Source: SIG78 sp045587205
Lineage (GTDB): Bacteria > Verrucomicrobiota > Lentisphaeria > Victivallales > Victivallaceae
Direction of reading: 5' to 3'
Assembly: GCA_045587205.1 (NCBI GenBank)
Contig: JAZNBV010000060.1
Coordinates: 15,071-79,070, forward strand
Length of the DNA: 64,000 nucleotides
Shown: positions 47,723 to 56,430 of the stretch, piece after piece
How the letters are laid out: every line of letters starts with the position of its first letter
How positions within the stretch are numbered: the first letter of the stretch is position 1
The notes under the pieces: generated by a model
What the model was told of the DNA's origin: nothing
What the model saw: the letters and a program-made list of their open reading frames with translations, nothing else
Database searches by the model: none
Position numbers and translations under genes: made by a program

Positions 47723-49969
47723 TCATATTTTTGCCAGTTTACGCCGAACTTCCGGATTTACCGAAAGGCAGTGGATGGCATCTTCGTAATACTTCCACCA
47801 ACGCGCGGAATGGGTTCTGCTCCAGGGATCGGGGTAGCGGCGCAGCTGTTTCCAGTCGTGCATAACCACTTCGCCGTTTTCGCAGCCGATAAAGTAGCCG
47901 CCGGAAATCTTCATTGCTGCAGACTCCAGCAGATTGCGTACTGCAAAGTAGGCAAACTGCACCGCCTGGATACGGTCGATCGGCGAAGGCGAACCGCCCT
48001 GCTGGATCGGGCCGAGCACCGCTTTGCGTACATCGAACTCCGTACCGCCGTCGGCTTCAAATAAAGTTGCCACAAAATCAGTGGTATAATCATCGTGGGC
48101 GTTTTCGTTGCGGATGATAAAACCGGTGTGGCGGTTGCCGAGTTTGAACGCTTCAGCAAGTTCACGCACGTCGTGACGCAGATCATCCAGCGAAAGTTCA
48201 TTTTCCGGCAGATAGCAGTATTCTGCGCCGGATGCCAGCGCCGCACAGCACGCCAGATACCCCGAATAACGGCCCATAACTTCCACAACATAAGCGCGTT
48301 TGGCAGTATCAGTGGAGTTGCGGATCTTGTCAATAGCATCAATAATATTGTTCAAAGCTGTATCGCTGCCGATGCTGTATTCACTGCCCGGCAGGTCGTT
48401 GTTGATCGATGCCGGCAGAGCAACCATCGGGATATTAAACTCTTTGTAACGTTTGCGCGCACCCAGAATTTTACCCATCAGCTGATAACCGCCCCAGTCG
48501 CCGATCAGAATCAACCCGTCCAGCCCCCATACGCGGAAGTTGGCAGCTATCCGGTTCAAGTCGCCGTGCTGCGGCTCGTAACGCCCTGCTCCCAGGCGGG
48601 AACCGCCAAAAGAGTTCCAGAGTTCCGGTTCCATCCAGCTGCAGAGGTGTGCCTTGCCGCCGATCAGTCCGGCGGGACCTTCTTCGATACCCAGCACTTC
48701 CGCACCTGAAGCCAGCCCCATACGGATAATAGTACGCACTGCGCTGTTGACTCCCGCGGCGGCGCGGCCGGCGGTAACTACGCCGATGCGGAGCTTTTTT
48801 CTGCCGGGACGGTTTGCCGGCGGCGCTATACGCATAAGGGTCTGCTGGATATTCAGCAAATGCATCCACTCTTCGCCGCGGGCGCGCCGGGCGGTGGTGT
48901 AATCACCGGCGGCAAGCGCTTTGCCCGCTGCCCGCGTAGCAGCAACTGCCGAAGTCAGACCGGTGCTGGTGATACGGTTGTTCTGCAGTACGGCAATGCG
49001 CGATTCGCGGCGGTTGTGCTGCAGAATATTGATGATTTCTGCGCCGAAAAGCGTACTCATACAGCGGTCGTAGGCGCTGGGCACCCCGCCGCGCTGAACG
49101 TGCCCGAGAATAGTTATGCGCGAATCGATGCTGCGTTCAGCAAGAGCATCTTTGATGCGCTGGGCATTCAACTTCTGATTCTGCAGATCGCGCGCGCCCT
49201 CTGCTACAATAATCAAGTTTACGCGGCGGCCGGCTTTTACACCTTCAAGAATATTTTCCTGCAGCAGATCCGCCCAGTTTTCAGGCGGCGGAGCTTCGGG
49301 CAGAAAACAGCCTGATGCGCCGGATGCCAGCGATGCCATCAAAGCCAGATGCCCGCAGTTGCGCCCCATAACTTCAATAATAAATGTGCGCTGGTGGCTG
49401 TACGCTGTACTGCTGATGGCGTCCAGAGCTTCGACGATCCGGTGCAGAGCCGAGTCGGCACCGATCGTTACTTCGCTGTCTGCCATATCATTGTCGATAC
49501 TGCCGATCGCTCCGGCAATGGCAAGCGTGGGGTGTGCAAAAGCAACTCCCGGATCAACCATATTTTTCTGCACCAGCTCCTCAAGCAGTTCAGGGTATTC
49601 CGCGCGCAGTTCCTCGGCGCCGGAAAGCGAACCATCCCCGCCGATGACCACCAGTTTGTCAATACCGTGTTTCAGCAGATTCTGCACGGCTTTGAGCCGT
49701 CCGGAGCGTTCGCGGAACTCGGTACTGCGGGCGGTGCCGATAACTGTACCGCCCAGCTGGATAATATTTGCCACATCGTCCCAGTGCAGTTCGCTGATAT
49801 TGCCGGAAATCAGCCCCTGATAGCCTTCATAAATGGCGAAAACTCTGCAATTTGCCTCCAGCGCGGTACGCACACAGCCGCGCAGACAGGCATTCATACC
49901 CGGCGCGTCGCCGCCGCTGGTCATAACGGCAATGGCCTTGCCGGAAACACTGTTTCTGGTTTTGCTCAT
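47723..49969 (-). CDS. Tandem-fused 6-phosphofructokinase, eukaryote-like
   Basis: Two PFK units are fused in one 748-residue chain. The N half has TSGGDAPGMN, VIGGDGSLSGAEE and IGSIDNDMADSEVTIGADSAL (157-175), with the catalytic IDND. The C half has VTAGRAAAGVNSA and LPASINNDLPGSEYSIG (518-534), where the catalytic Asp is Asn, so it is probably regulatory. Bacterial PfkA is one 320-residue unit; tandem fusion with a dead C half is the arrangement of animal and fungal PFK. From memory, long segments such as GYQGL, SHQRTF, EVMGR, YTTDF and QQGGSP resemble the muscle enzyme in order and spacing. It is monocistronic with its own promoter. Phosphate donor (ATP or PPi) is inferred as ATP. Confidence 0.9.
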   Translation of the reverse strand: MSKTRNSVSGKAIAVMTSGGDAPGMNACLRGCVRTALEANCRVFAIYEGYQGLISGNISELHWDDVANIIQLGGTVIGTARSTEFRERSGRLKAVQNLLKHGIDKLVVIGGDGSLSGAEELRAEYPELLEELVQKNMVDPGVAFAHPTLAIAGAIGSIDNDMADSEVTIGADSALHRIVEALDAISSTAYSHQRTFIIEVMGRNCGHLALMASLASGASGCFLPEAPPPENWADLLQENILEGVKAGRRVNLIIVAEGARDLQNQKLNAQRIKDALAERSIDSRITILGHVQRGGVPSAYDRCMSTLFGAEIINILQHNRRESRIAVLQNNRITSTGLTSAVAATRAAGKALAAGDYTTARRARGEEWMHLLNIQQTLMRIAPPANRPGRKKLRIGVVTAGRAAAGVNSAVRTIIRMGLASGAEVLGIEEGPAGLIGGKAHLCSWMEPELWNSFGGSRLGAGRYEPQHGDLNRIAANFRVWGLDGLILIGDWGGYQLMGKILGARKRYKEFNIPMVALPASINNDLPGSEYSIGSDTALNNIIDAIDKIRNSTDTAKRAYVVEVMGRYSGYLACCAALASGAEYCYLPENELSLDDLRHDVRELAEAFKLGNRHTGFIIRNENAHDDYTTDFVATLFEADGGTEFDVRKAVLGPIQQGGSPSPIDRIQAVQFAYFAVRNLLESAAMKISGGYFIGCENGEVVMHDWKQLRRYPDPWSRTHSARWWKYYEDAIHCLSVNPEVRRKLAKI

Positions 49970-50004
49970 AACGATCCTTTCAATTTATTTTTTTATCGCC
50001 GGGA

Positions 50005-50033
50005 AAAATAACCTCCCTGCAGCATTATTGCAA
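50005..50033 (-). promoter_or_regulatory. Predicted promoter of the phosphofructokinase gene
   Basis: On the minus strand TTGCAA (50033-50028), 17 bases, TATTTT (50010-50005), then a GAAAGGAT site before the ATG at 49969. Confidence 0.45.
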
Positions 50034-50109
50034 GAAAAAAAAGGTTTTTTTATGGAAAAAATTAGTTTTTTTGTCCAAACGGTATTATTTTAAACGGATT
50101 ATATTGAAT

Positions 50110-50139
50110 TTGACGGGTTTTGTGAATATTTTATATATT
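50110..50139 (+). promoter_or_regulatory. Predicted bamA promoter
   Basis: TTGACG (50110-50115), 18 bases, TATATT (50134-50139), 20 bases ahead of the ATG at 50159. Confidence 0.55.
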
Positions 50140-50158
50140 GTAAAGAAAGTGGGTCGAT

Positions 50159-52474
50159 ATGTTGAATTTTCCCGGAAAAATTTTTTCAGTTGTTATGCTT
50201 CTGTGTGCAGGCATTATGCTGTCTGCAGCGGAAAAGGCGCCCCGGATCGGCGCTTTGATTTTTGAACAAAAGGGCGGCAAGCCGCTGGTCGAAGATATGC
50301 TGCGGTTCAATATCCGCCAGCAGCCCGGGAGCATCTACAATCCGCAGATGCTCGACGGCGATGTAAAACGTCTGCACAGCCTCGGCTACTTTGCCGACGT
50401 AACAGTGCGTACTGAACCGATGAAAAACGGCGAACTGGCCCTGAAGTTTGCGCTTAAACTGCATCCGCGCGTTACGGAAGTGATTTTTGACGGCAATCAG
50501 AAGTATGAAACTGAAGAACTTGCCAAACTGGTCAATATCGGTATTGATTCGCCGTTAAACGACCGCGCTCTGCGCGACGGAGCTTCATCTTTGCGCGAAT
50601 TTTACCGCGACAAAGGTTATTACGATGCCGAAATCGCCCCGGTACTGGAACGCGGCAAAGACAATACTGTAAAAGTGATTTTCCGGATCAAAGAGAACCT
50701 CAAGCTCAAAGTCAACGATGTGCTGTTTGAAAACAACACCGTTTTCAGCGGCTGGAACTTGCGCCATTCGATCGCCAACCGCTACAGTTACTTCAACTTT
50801 ATGAGTTTCCTCAATCTGGGATTGCTCGACCGCGAAGCGCTGGAAATCGACAAAGTGCGGATCCGCGATATGTACTGGAACAAAGGTTATCTGGATTTCA
50901 AGATCGAAGAAACCAATATCGTACCCGATGAATCCGATCCGGAATTTGTCAATATAATCTTCAAACTCCACGAAGGCGAACCTTACATTGTCAACGCCAT
51001 TGCCGTGGAGGGCGCAAAGAGTTTTTCTGAAGATGAAGTCAAAAGCCTGATCGCCATTACTCCCGGCGAAACTTTTGATTATCAGAAAGAACTTGCCAGC
51101 CGTTCCGCGATCCTGGAACTGCTGCACAGCGACGGTTTTGCTGATGCAAGCTGCACAGTGCGCCGCGAAGCAGACTTTGCCACTCACAGCGCCAAACTGG
51201 TGTTTGTGATCACCGAAGGCCGCAAATACACGGTCGATCAGGTGATGATCGTCGGCAACGAATACACGCTCGACAAGGTCATCCGCCGCGAACTGGTGCT
51301 TTATCCCGGCGATCCGGCGGATGAAAATCTGCTGGATGTCAGCAAATCGCGCCTGATGAATATGGATATGTTTGAGTCGGTGGAAGCCGGGTTTGCCAAC
51401 GCCGATGCTCTGAACGAAAAAAATGCCGTTATCAAGGTCAAGGAAAAGAATGCCTACGATGTACGCGTGGGTGCCGGTTTTTCCGATGTTGACAGCCTTT
51501 TCGGTGTATTGGAAGCCAGCAGCCGCAACTTTGATATAACCAATCCCGCCAACTATTTCCGCGGCGGCGGTCAGCGGCTCCGTATGCAGGCGGCGCTGGG
51601 TCTGGAACGGGCAGCGCTGAACTTTGACTTTACCGAACCGTGGCTCTTTGATATGCCTCTGCGGCTGGATCTTTCAGCATATCTGCGCGAATCCATTTAC
51701 GAATACTGGGATGAAACCCGCTGGGGCGCCCGCGTCGGGTTGAGCAAAAAGTTCTTTGATGATTTTACCCGTGCCTCACTGGCGTACAAGTTTGAACAGG
51801 TCAATGTACACGATATGTCGCACCGGATGGCGCCGGAAACCCGCGCCGAACGCGGCCGCGACTGGGTGAGTGAATTTTCGCTGGAACTTGACCGCACCAC
51901 CCTGGACAGTCTGACCGATCCGCGCAACGGGTATCAGCTCAATCTGCTGGGTGCCATTTCGCCGAAGATCTTCGGTTCCAGCGAAGACTTCTACCGTGCC
52001 GAAGCCAAAGCGTTGTATGTAAAGAGCTTTTTTGACAATGCCATTACTTTCCAGCTGGGCGCCCGCATCGGTATGGTGGATAACTTCCGCAGCAAGCCCG
52101 CCCCGATCTACGAGCGTTATTTCCTCGGCGGCAGCAACACGCTGCGCGGATTCCCCTACCGGGAAGTATCGCCGGTGGATTCCCACGGCCGTGAAGTCGG
52201 CGGTCAGAGTATGAGCGTATTCACTGTGGAAATATCGCACCCCATCTGGAGTTTTATCCGCGGGGCGGTTTTTGCTGATGCCGGCGGGGTGAGCAAAGAT
52301 GAATTCGGATTCGGTTTTGACCACTTCAATATCGGCGTAGGTTACGGTCTGCGGATCAAACTGCCGCAGGTGCCGATGCCCATCAAACTGGATCTGGCGT
52401 TCCCGGTGCTCAATAATCAGGATCACGTCAAGAGCAGACTGCGGTTCCACTTCAATATGGGCTTCAGCTTCTGA
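50159..52474 (+). CDS. bamA: Outer membrane protein assembly factor BamA
   Basis: This 771-residue protein has a signal peptide (SVVMLLCAGIMLSAAE), five POTRA repeats over about residues 28-420 (each with a DVKRLHSLGYFADV- or ILELLHSDGFADA-like helix) and a C-terminal 16-strand Omp85 barrel. The barrel contains GGSNTLRGFPYREVSP, the conserved RGF motif of loop 6, and ends in the aromatic residue-rich FHFNMGFSF, the outer-membrane insertion signal. BamA folds beta-barrel proteins into the outer membrane, which proves a Gram-negative cell plan. A 14-base gap separates it from the following gene. Confidence 0.95.
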   Translation: MLNFPGKIFSVVMLLCAGIMLSAAEKAPRIGALIFEQKGGKPLVEDMLRFNIRQQPGSIYNPQMLDGDVKRLHSLGYFADVTVRTEPMKNGELALKFALKLHPRVTEVIFDGNQKYETEELAKLVNIGIDSPLNDRALRDGASSLREFYRDKGYYDAEIAPVLERGKDNTVKVIFRIKENLKLKVNDVLFENNTVFSGWNLRHSIANRYSYFNFMSFLNLGLLDREALEIDKVRIRDMYWNKGYLDFKIEETNIVPDESDPEFVNIIFKLHEGEPYIVNAIAVEGAKSFSEDEVKSLIAITPGETFDYQKELASRSAILELLHSDGFADASCTVRREADFATHSAKLVFVITEGRKYTVDQVMIVGNEYTLDKVIRRELVLYPGDPADENLLDVSKSRLMNMDMFESVEAGFANADALNEKNAVIKVKEKNAYDVRVGAGFSDVDSLFGVLEASSRNFDITNPANYFRGGGQRLRMQAALGLERAALNFDFTEPWLFDMPLRLDLSAYLRESIYEYWDETRWGARVGLSKKFFDDFTRASLAYKFEQVNVHDMSHRMAPETRAERGRDWVSEFSLELDRTTLDSLTDPRNGYQLNLLGAISPKIFGSSEDFYRAEAKALYVKSFFDNAITFQLGARIGMVDNFRSKPAPIYERYFLGGSNTLRGFPYREVSPVDSHGREVGGQSMSVFTVEISHPIWSFIRGAVFADAGGVSKDEFGFGFDHFNIGVGYGLRIKLPQVPMPIKLDLAFPVLNNQDHVKSRLRFHFNMGFSF

Positions 52475-52488
52475 CGCGCCATAAACCT

Positions 52489-53922
52489 ATGCAGAGAGTT
52501 ATACGGCTGCTGATAATTTGCGGAGCGCTCTTTTCCGCTGCCGCAAAAGAGTTACCGGAACACTCCGATGCCGTTCACCGGATACTTGCCCGGGAATTTG
52601 CCCGCCGCGACAGCAACGCTCTGCCGTACAAGCTTCTGCAAGCGATCGAACAGCGCAAACACGCTGCAGTTTTTACAACAGAAGGCGCCGCTGTCAGGCA
52701 GAGTTTGCGCGATTATGCCGCAAACCTTGCCCGGCAGATCAAAACTGATCCGGATGCTGTCAATACCTTTATGCTGGCTGAAACAGTGACCTTTCCCGGT
52801 TCGGGATTTCACCAGCCGGAACTGGCGGCGGTGCTGTACAGATACTCTGCCGGCAGTAATTATATACCCTCAATGCTCCGGCTGGCGGAGATGCTGTTCT
52901 GCGGCAATACTCTTAAACACGATCCCGTTCTGGCTGAAAAAATTTTACAGAAGATTGCCGGCGGCAGAAACCGCCAATATGCCGCGCAGGCGCATTTTTT
53001 GCTGTCAGCGCTGCACAAAAACTCCGCATCCGGCGGCACAACAAAAAATATTACTGCAATAAAAGCGGTTTTTACTTCAGAAGATCCCCCGCAGGAAAAA
53101 CTTGAAACTCTGCACAAATTCTGTACAGAAAATCCCGGTTCCGCAGCGTTGGCACTGGCGTTGATTTATCTGCAAAAACCGCTCCCGCACGCAGTTATGG
53201 CAATCAATTCTGCACTTCTGGCAGAAAAATATCCGCACAGCAGAGAAAAAGCTGCAAGTTTACTCTTGGAACTGGATAAACAGTATCCCTATACATTTAT
53301 AATGACCGCGATCTGGCTTGATACACTTGAAACCGGCGGCGATCTGGCGTGGGCGAAACTTGAAAGCGATACATTTTTTATGCAGATCCTGCAGCACGAT
53401 CTTGCTGCAGCGGAACAGACTTTGCAGAAGTTCTGGCAGCAAGATGCAGTGAAAGTCTGCTGCAACGGTATATTGCTGCTGCTTATGGAAGAAACTTCCG
53501 CGCAAACGATCCTGAAAAATATTCTGCAGCACAATCCCGGCAATAACCTGCAGATCCTGCTGACTCAAACGCTGTTGGCAGCCATTCTGCAGGAGCGCAC
53601 CGGACAACTGCACTATGCACAGAAACTTTTTGAACTTGTCCGCAATCAGCCCTCCGGACAATCAGGATTTGATTTGAGCAAGATCATCGACTCCGCGGTG
53701 CCGGGGGCAATGGGCATAAAACCGCCGGTCGTACTGCAATCTTATCAGGCGGCGTGGAACATAGCGCTCTTAATGCAGCTGGATGCCCTGCTGGCAGACG
53801 GCGAAAAACACAAAGCGGAAAAACTCCTGCAGCAATATCAACTTCTTGAACTTGCAGAACCGCTGAAAAGTTTTCAGCGCAATTTTGTAAAAAAATTTGC
53901 ACCGCACATACTTGCCAAATGA
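52489..53922 (+). CDS. Exported alpha-helical repeat protein of unknown function
   Basis: No named family is recognised. Residues 1-20 form a signal peptide (RVIRLLIICGALFSAAAKE). The remaining 457 residues are helical, with TPR/Sel1-like spacing, for instance NYIPSMLRLAEMLFCGNTL, QYAAQAHFLLSALHKN and TGQLHYAQKLFELVRNQ. It probably forms a periplasmic alpha-solenoid. Lying 14 bases behind bamA, it may serve envelope assembly much as TPR lipoproteins such as BamD do, but it lacks a lipobox, and this link is only inferred from position. A small hairpin follows. Confidence 0.65.
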   Translation: MQRVIRLLIICGALFSAAAKELPEHSDAVHRILAREFARRDSNALPYKLLQAIEQRKHAAVFTTEGAAVRQSLRDYAANLARQIKTDPDAVNTFMLAETVTFPGSGFHQPELAAVLYRYSAGSNYIPSMLRLAEMLFCGNTLKHDPVLAEKILQKIAGGRNRQYAAQAHFLLSALHKNSASGGTTKNITAIKAVFTSEDPPQEKLETLHKFCTENPGSAALALALIYLQKPLPHAVMAINSALLAEKYPHSREKAASLLLELDKQYPYTFIMTAIWLDTLETGGDLAWAKLESDTFFMQILQHDLAAAEQTLQKFWQQDAVKVCCNGILLLLMEETSAQTILKNILQHNPGNNLQILLTQTLLAAILQERTGQLHYAQKLFELVRNQPSGQSGFDLSKIIDSAVPGAMGIKPPVVLQSYQAAWNIALLMQLDALLADGEKHKAEKLLQQYQLLELAEPLKSFQRNFVKKFAPHILAK

Positions 53923-53945
53923 AATAAATGGTGTAAATTTACTCT

Positions 53946-53964
53946 ATTGCACGCTCCGTGCAAT
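53946..53964 (+). terminator. Small hairpin after the bamA transcript
   Basis: ATTGCACG (53946-53953) pairs exactly with CGTGCAAT (53957-53964) around CTC. There is no good T run, so it may only be a weak terminator. Confidence 0.4.
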
Positions 53965-53983
53965 AATTTAATGCATATATCCA

Positions 53984-54011
53984 TTGAAAAAAAGTTACAT
54001 AAGTATATATT
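53984..54011 (+). promoter_or_regulatory. Predicted promoter of the 54-64 kb catabolic cluster
   Basis: TTGAAA (53984-53989), 16 bases, TATATT (54006-54011), followed by a GGAGGAG site and the ATG at 54036. No other strong promoter is seen up to the end of the cluster. Confidence 0.6.
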
Positions 54012-54035
54012 CATACGGTGGAGGAGTCTCATATT

Positions 54036-55079
54036 ATGTCAAAAAAAATTCTTAAAGCCGCCGTTGCCGGTCTGGGCAGAATCGCCTGGAGCTGCCATCT
54101 GCCCAATCTGCAGAAAAGTGAACACTTTGAAATCATCGCCGTCTGCGACCCGCTGGAAAGCGTCCGCAATGAGGCAATGAAAACTTTTGATATACCACAG
54201 GGTTTTGCCGATCTGGATACATTGCTTGCCGAAGTCAAGCCGGATCTGCTGGTGATCGCCACGCCGACCTGTTTTCATACCCAGCACGCGGTTGCCGCGT
54301 TGAAAGCCGGCTGCCACGTTTTCTGCGACAAGCCCGCCGCAATGAATCAGGCCGGCTACCGCGAAATGCTCGAAACTGCCCAAAAGTGCAACCGGGTGCT
54401 GGAAATTTTCCAGCCGCGCCGTTTCAATCACGATTCTGCCGCCATCCGCGAGATCATAGCTTCGGGCGTATTGGGCAAAGTGTATCAGCTGAAGGTATTC
54501 TGTGCCAATTATGTGCGGCGCAACGACTGGCAGGCATTCAAAAGCAACGGCGGGGGGATGCTTTTCAATTACGGCTCGCACTATGTAGATCAGTGCATAA
54601 GTCTGTTCGGGCGCGATTACAAACTGCTGGGCTGTTCGGCGCGGCGCATACTTTCGCTGGGCGATGCCGATGATGTAGTCAAACTGCTGATCGATTTCAA
54701 CGGCATTGAAGCTGATATAGACATAAATCAGGCAGCGGCACATCAACCCTATTTTTACACGATTTACGGCGAATACGGCAGTGCTGAACTCTCTGCGCGC
54801 GGTCGGATCGGCTGGAAACTGCGTTATTACGACCCGGCTGATGCGCCGGAAACGGTTCTGCAGAAGACTCTGGCGGCAGAAGGCCGGGCATATCCGCGCC
54901 AGAACTATGAATTCAAAGATGAAGTGTTTCAGGTGCCGGAAGTAACGGAACCCGGTGCGTATTATTACGAAAACCTCTACCGGGCGATCACGGCAAATGA
55001 ACCGCTTATCAATCCCCCGGAAGATACTCTGACCCTGACCGGCTTGCTGGATGCTGCCGAAGCAATGGCTGCGAGGTGA
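54036..55079 (+). CDS. Gfo/Idh/MocA-family oxidoreductase
   Basis: Residues 1-120 form the NAD(P)-binding Rossmann domain (AAVAGLGRIAWSCHLPNLQ, ATPTCFHTQHAVAALKAG, and the CDKPAAMN motif carrying the EKP-type Lys). The C-terminal domain has GGGMLFNYGSHYVDQCISLF with the substrate-site His. Such enzymes oxidise or epimerise sugars, inositols or their derivatives. The GGAGGAG site at 54019-54025 points to the ATG at 54036; the GTG at 54018 is part of that site. It is followed, with near overlap, by a TIM-barrel isomerase gene, a pairing typical of sugar or polyol catabolism. Confidence 0.92.
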   Translation: MSKKILKAAVAGLGRIAWSCHLPNLQKSEHFEIIAVCDPLESVRNEAMKTFDIPQGFADLDTLLAEVKPDLLVIATPTCFHTQHAVAALKAGCHVFCDKPAAMNQAGYREMLETAQKCNRVLEIFQPRRFNHDSAAIREIIASGVLGKVYQLKVFCANYVRRNDWQAFKSNGGGMLFNYGSHYVDQCISLFGRDYKLLGCSARRILSLGDADDVVKLLIDFNGIEADIDINQAAAHQPYFYTIYGEYGSAELSARGRIGWKLRYYDPADAPETVLQKTLAAEGRAYPRQNYEFKDEVFQVPEVTEPGAYYYENLYRAITANEPLINPPEDTLTLTGLLDAAEAMAAR

Positions 55080-55084
55080 TGATT

Positions 55085-55801
55085 ATGCTTAAAAGCGGAG
55101 TTTGCAGTGTAACATTCCGGCAGTTGAGTCCGGAAGAAGTCATCCAGCTTGCAGTTAAAGCCGGGTTGAATTCCATTGAGTGGGGCGGCGATATCCACGT
55201 GCCTGCCGGCGATCTGGAAACTGCCCGGCGCGTGGGCGAACTCACCCGTGCCGCCGGATTGGAAGTTGCCGGATACGGCAGTTATATGCGCTGTCTGGAT
55301 CCGGCGGAAATCGCTCCGGTGACGGAAACGGCAAAAGCTCTGCAGGCTCCGGCGATCCGTATCTGGACGGGCAGCACCGCCCGCAAAAATGTTTCAGCCG
55401 ATGATGCAGAATCAATGGGGAATGTGATCCGGCAGCTGTGCGATACTGTTCCGGAAATGACAGTTGCAAGCGAGTTCCACCGCAATACTTTTACGGAAGA
55501 TGCCGATTCTGCGTTGGAAATGGTAAAACTGGTTGACCGCAAAAACTACCGGAGCAGTTTCCAGCTCTATGCACACCACGATATACCTTCTGCTGTGGAA
55601 AAAATTGAGCCGTTTCTGGGCAATGTACACGTTTACAGCTATGAACACGCGCCGCTGGCAGATACTTTTGATATCTGGCAGAACCTGATGGAAAAGTTCA
55701 AGCGCCGGGATCGGACACTGCTGCTGGAATTTACCAAAGATAATCTGCCGGAAAATTTTCTTGCAGATGCCGAAACGCTTAAAAAACTGCTGCAAGTGTA
55801 A
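55085..55801 (+). CDS. Sugar phosphate isomerase/epimerase (AP-endonuclease-2-like TIM barrel)
   Basis: The 238-residue protein has the xylose-isomerase-like barrel: SGVCSVTFRQLSPEEVIQLA, LNSIEWGGDIHV with a metal-site Glu/Asp region, TVASEFHRNTF (Glu and His ligands), FQLYAHHD and LLLEFTKDN with the last acidic ligand. Members interconvert keto and aldo sugars or polyol derivatives. The GAGGTG site fits the ATG at 55085; two earlier starts (GTG 55076, ATG 55079) overlap the previous stop. It probably uses the product of the oxidoreductase beside it, but the sugar is not known. Confidence 0.88.
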   Translation: MLKSGVCSVTFRQLSPEEVIQLAVKAGLNSIEWGGDIHVPAGDLETARRVGELTRAAGLEVAGYGSYMRCLDPAEIAPVTETAKALQAPAIRIWTGSTARKNVSADDAESMGNVIRQLCDTVPEMTVASEFHRNTFTEDADSALEMVKLVDRKNYRSSFQLYAHHDIPSAVEKIEPFLGNVHVYSYEHAPLADTFDIWQNLMEKFKRRDRTLLLEFTKDNLPENFLADAETLKKLLQV

Positions 55802-55809
55802 AACTTACA

Positions 55810-56397
55810 ATGGGTATTATGAAAAAATTGCTGCTGCTGTCAACTCTGATGATCGCGCTGAATATTTTTGCCGCAGAGGATGATTATGAACACCTTTTCC
55901 GGGTGATGACCGATTCGGCAACTCCGGCTGCGACCTGGATAATGGCCCCGATAAAAAAAACTCTGCCGGTGGATTTTGATCCATCCGGGATAAAAGAGGC
56001 CTTTATTGAGTACGAACTTTTGCTCGATACAACCGATCCGCGCACTAAAATCCGGGCGCGACCAGATACCAAATGGCGCGATATGCTCATTACGCTCAAC
56101 GACAAAACTGTTTTCTGCGGCAATCCCGGAAAACTTGCTATGAAAGGCATTCACCGCGTACCGGTGAATAAAGAGTATATCAAAGCCGGAAAAAATGTTA
56201 TAACTCTTGTCTGGGCGCCGGCGCCCAAAGCTGCAAAGGGCAAAAAAAGCAAGATCAAACCTGCCGGATATACCGGTTATATATATGTGGCGGCAGATGC
56301 CACCGATGCCGAAAAAATCCGCCGCAAGCTCCCCAAAAATAAACGCAACGCACCGGAAAATGATATAATCCGCATCCGGCTGCTGGTAAATATCTGA
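55810..56397 (+). CDS. Small exported protein of unknown function
   Basis: The 195-residue protein has a signal peptide (KKLLLLSTLMIALNIFAAE) and a beta-rich body. EAFIEYELLLDTTD and MLITLNDKTVFCGNPGKLAM followed by KNVITLVWAPAPK resemble the jelly-roll modules attached to secreted glycosidases, with KAAKGKKSKIK as a basic loop. I know no family. The ATG at 55819 (fourth codon) could also start it, and no clear ribosome-binding site exists for either. Its place inside the catabolic cluster suggests a role in binding or processing the substrate. Confidence 0.6.
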   Translation: MGIMKKLLLLSTLMIALNIFAAEDDYEHLFRVMTDSATPAATWIMAPIKKTLPVDFDPSGIKEAFIEYELLLDTTDPRTKIRARPDTKWRDMLITLNDKTVFCGNPGKLAMKGIHRVPVNKEYIKAGKNVITLVWAPAPKAAKGKKSKIKPAGYTGYIYVAADATDAEKIRRKLPKNKRNAPENDIIRIRLLVNI

Positions 56398-56430
56398 AAA
56401 AACAAACCAGTTATATACAAAGGAGTTGAA

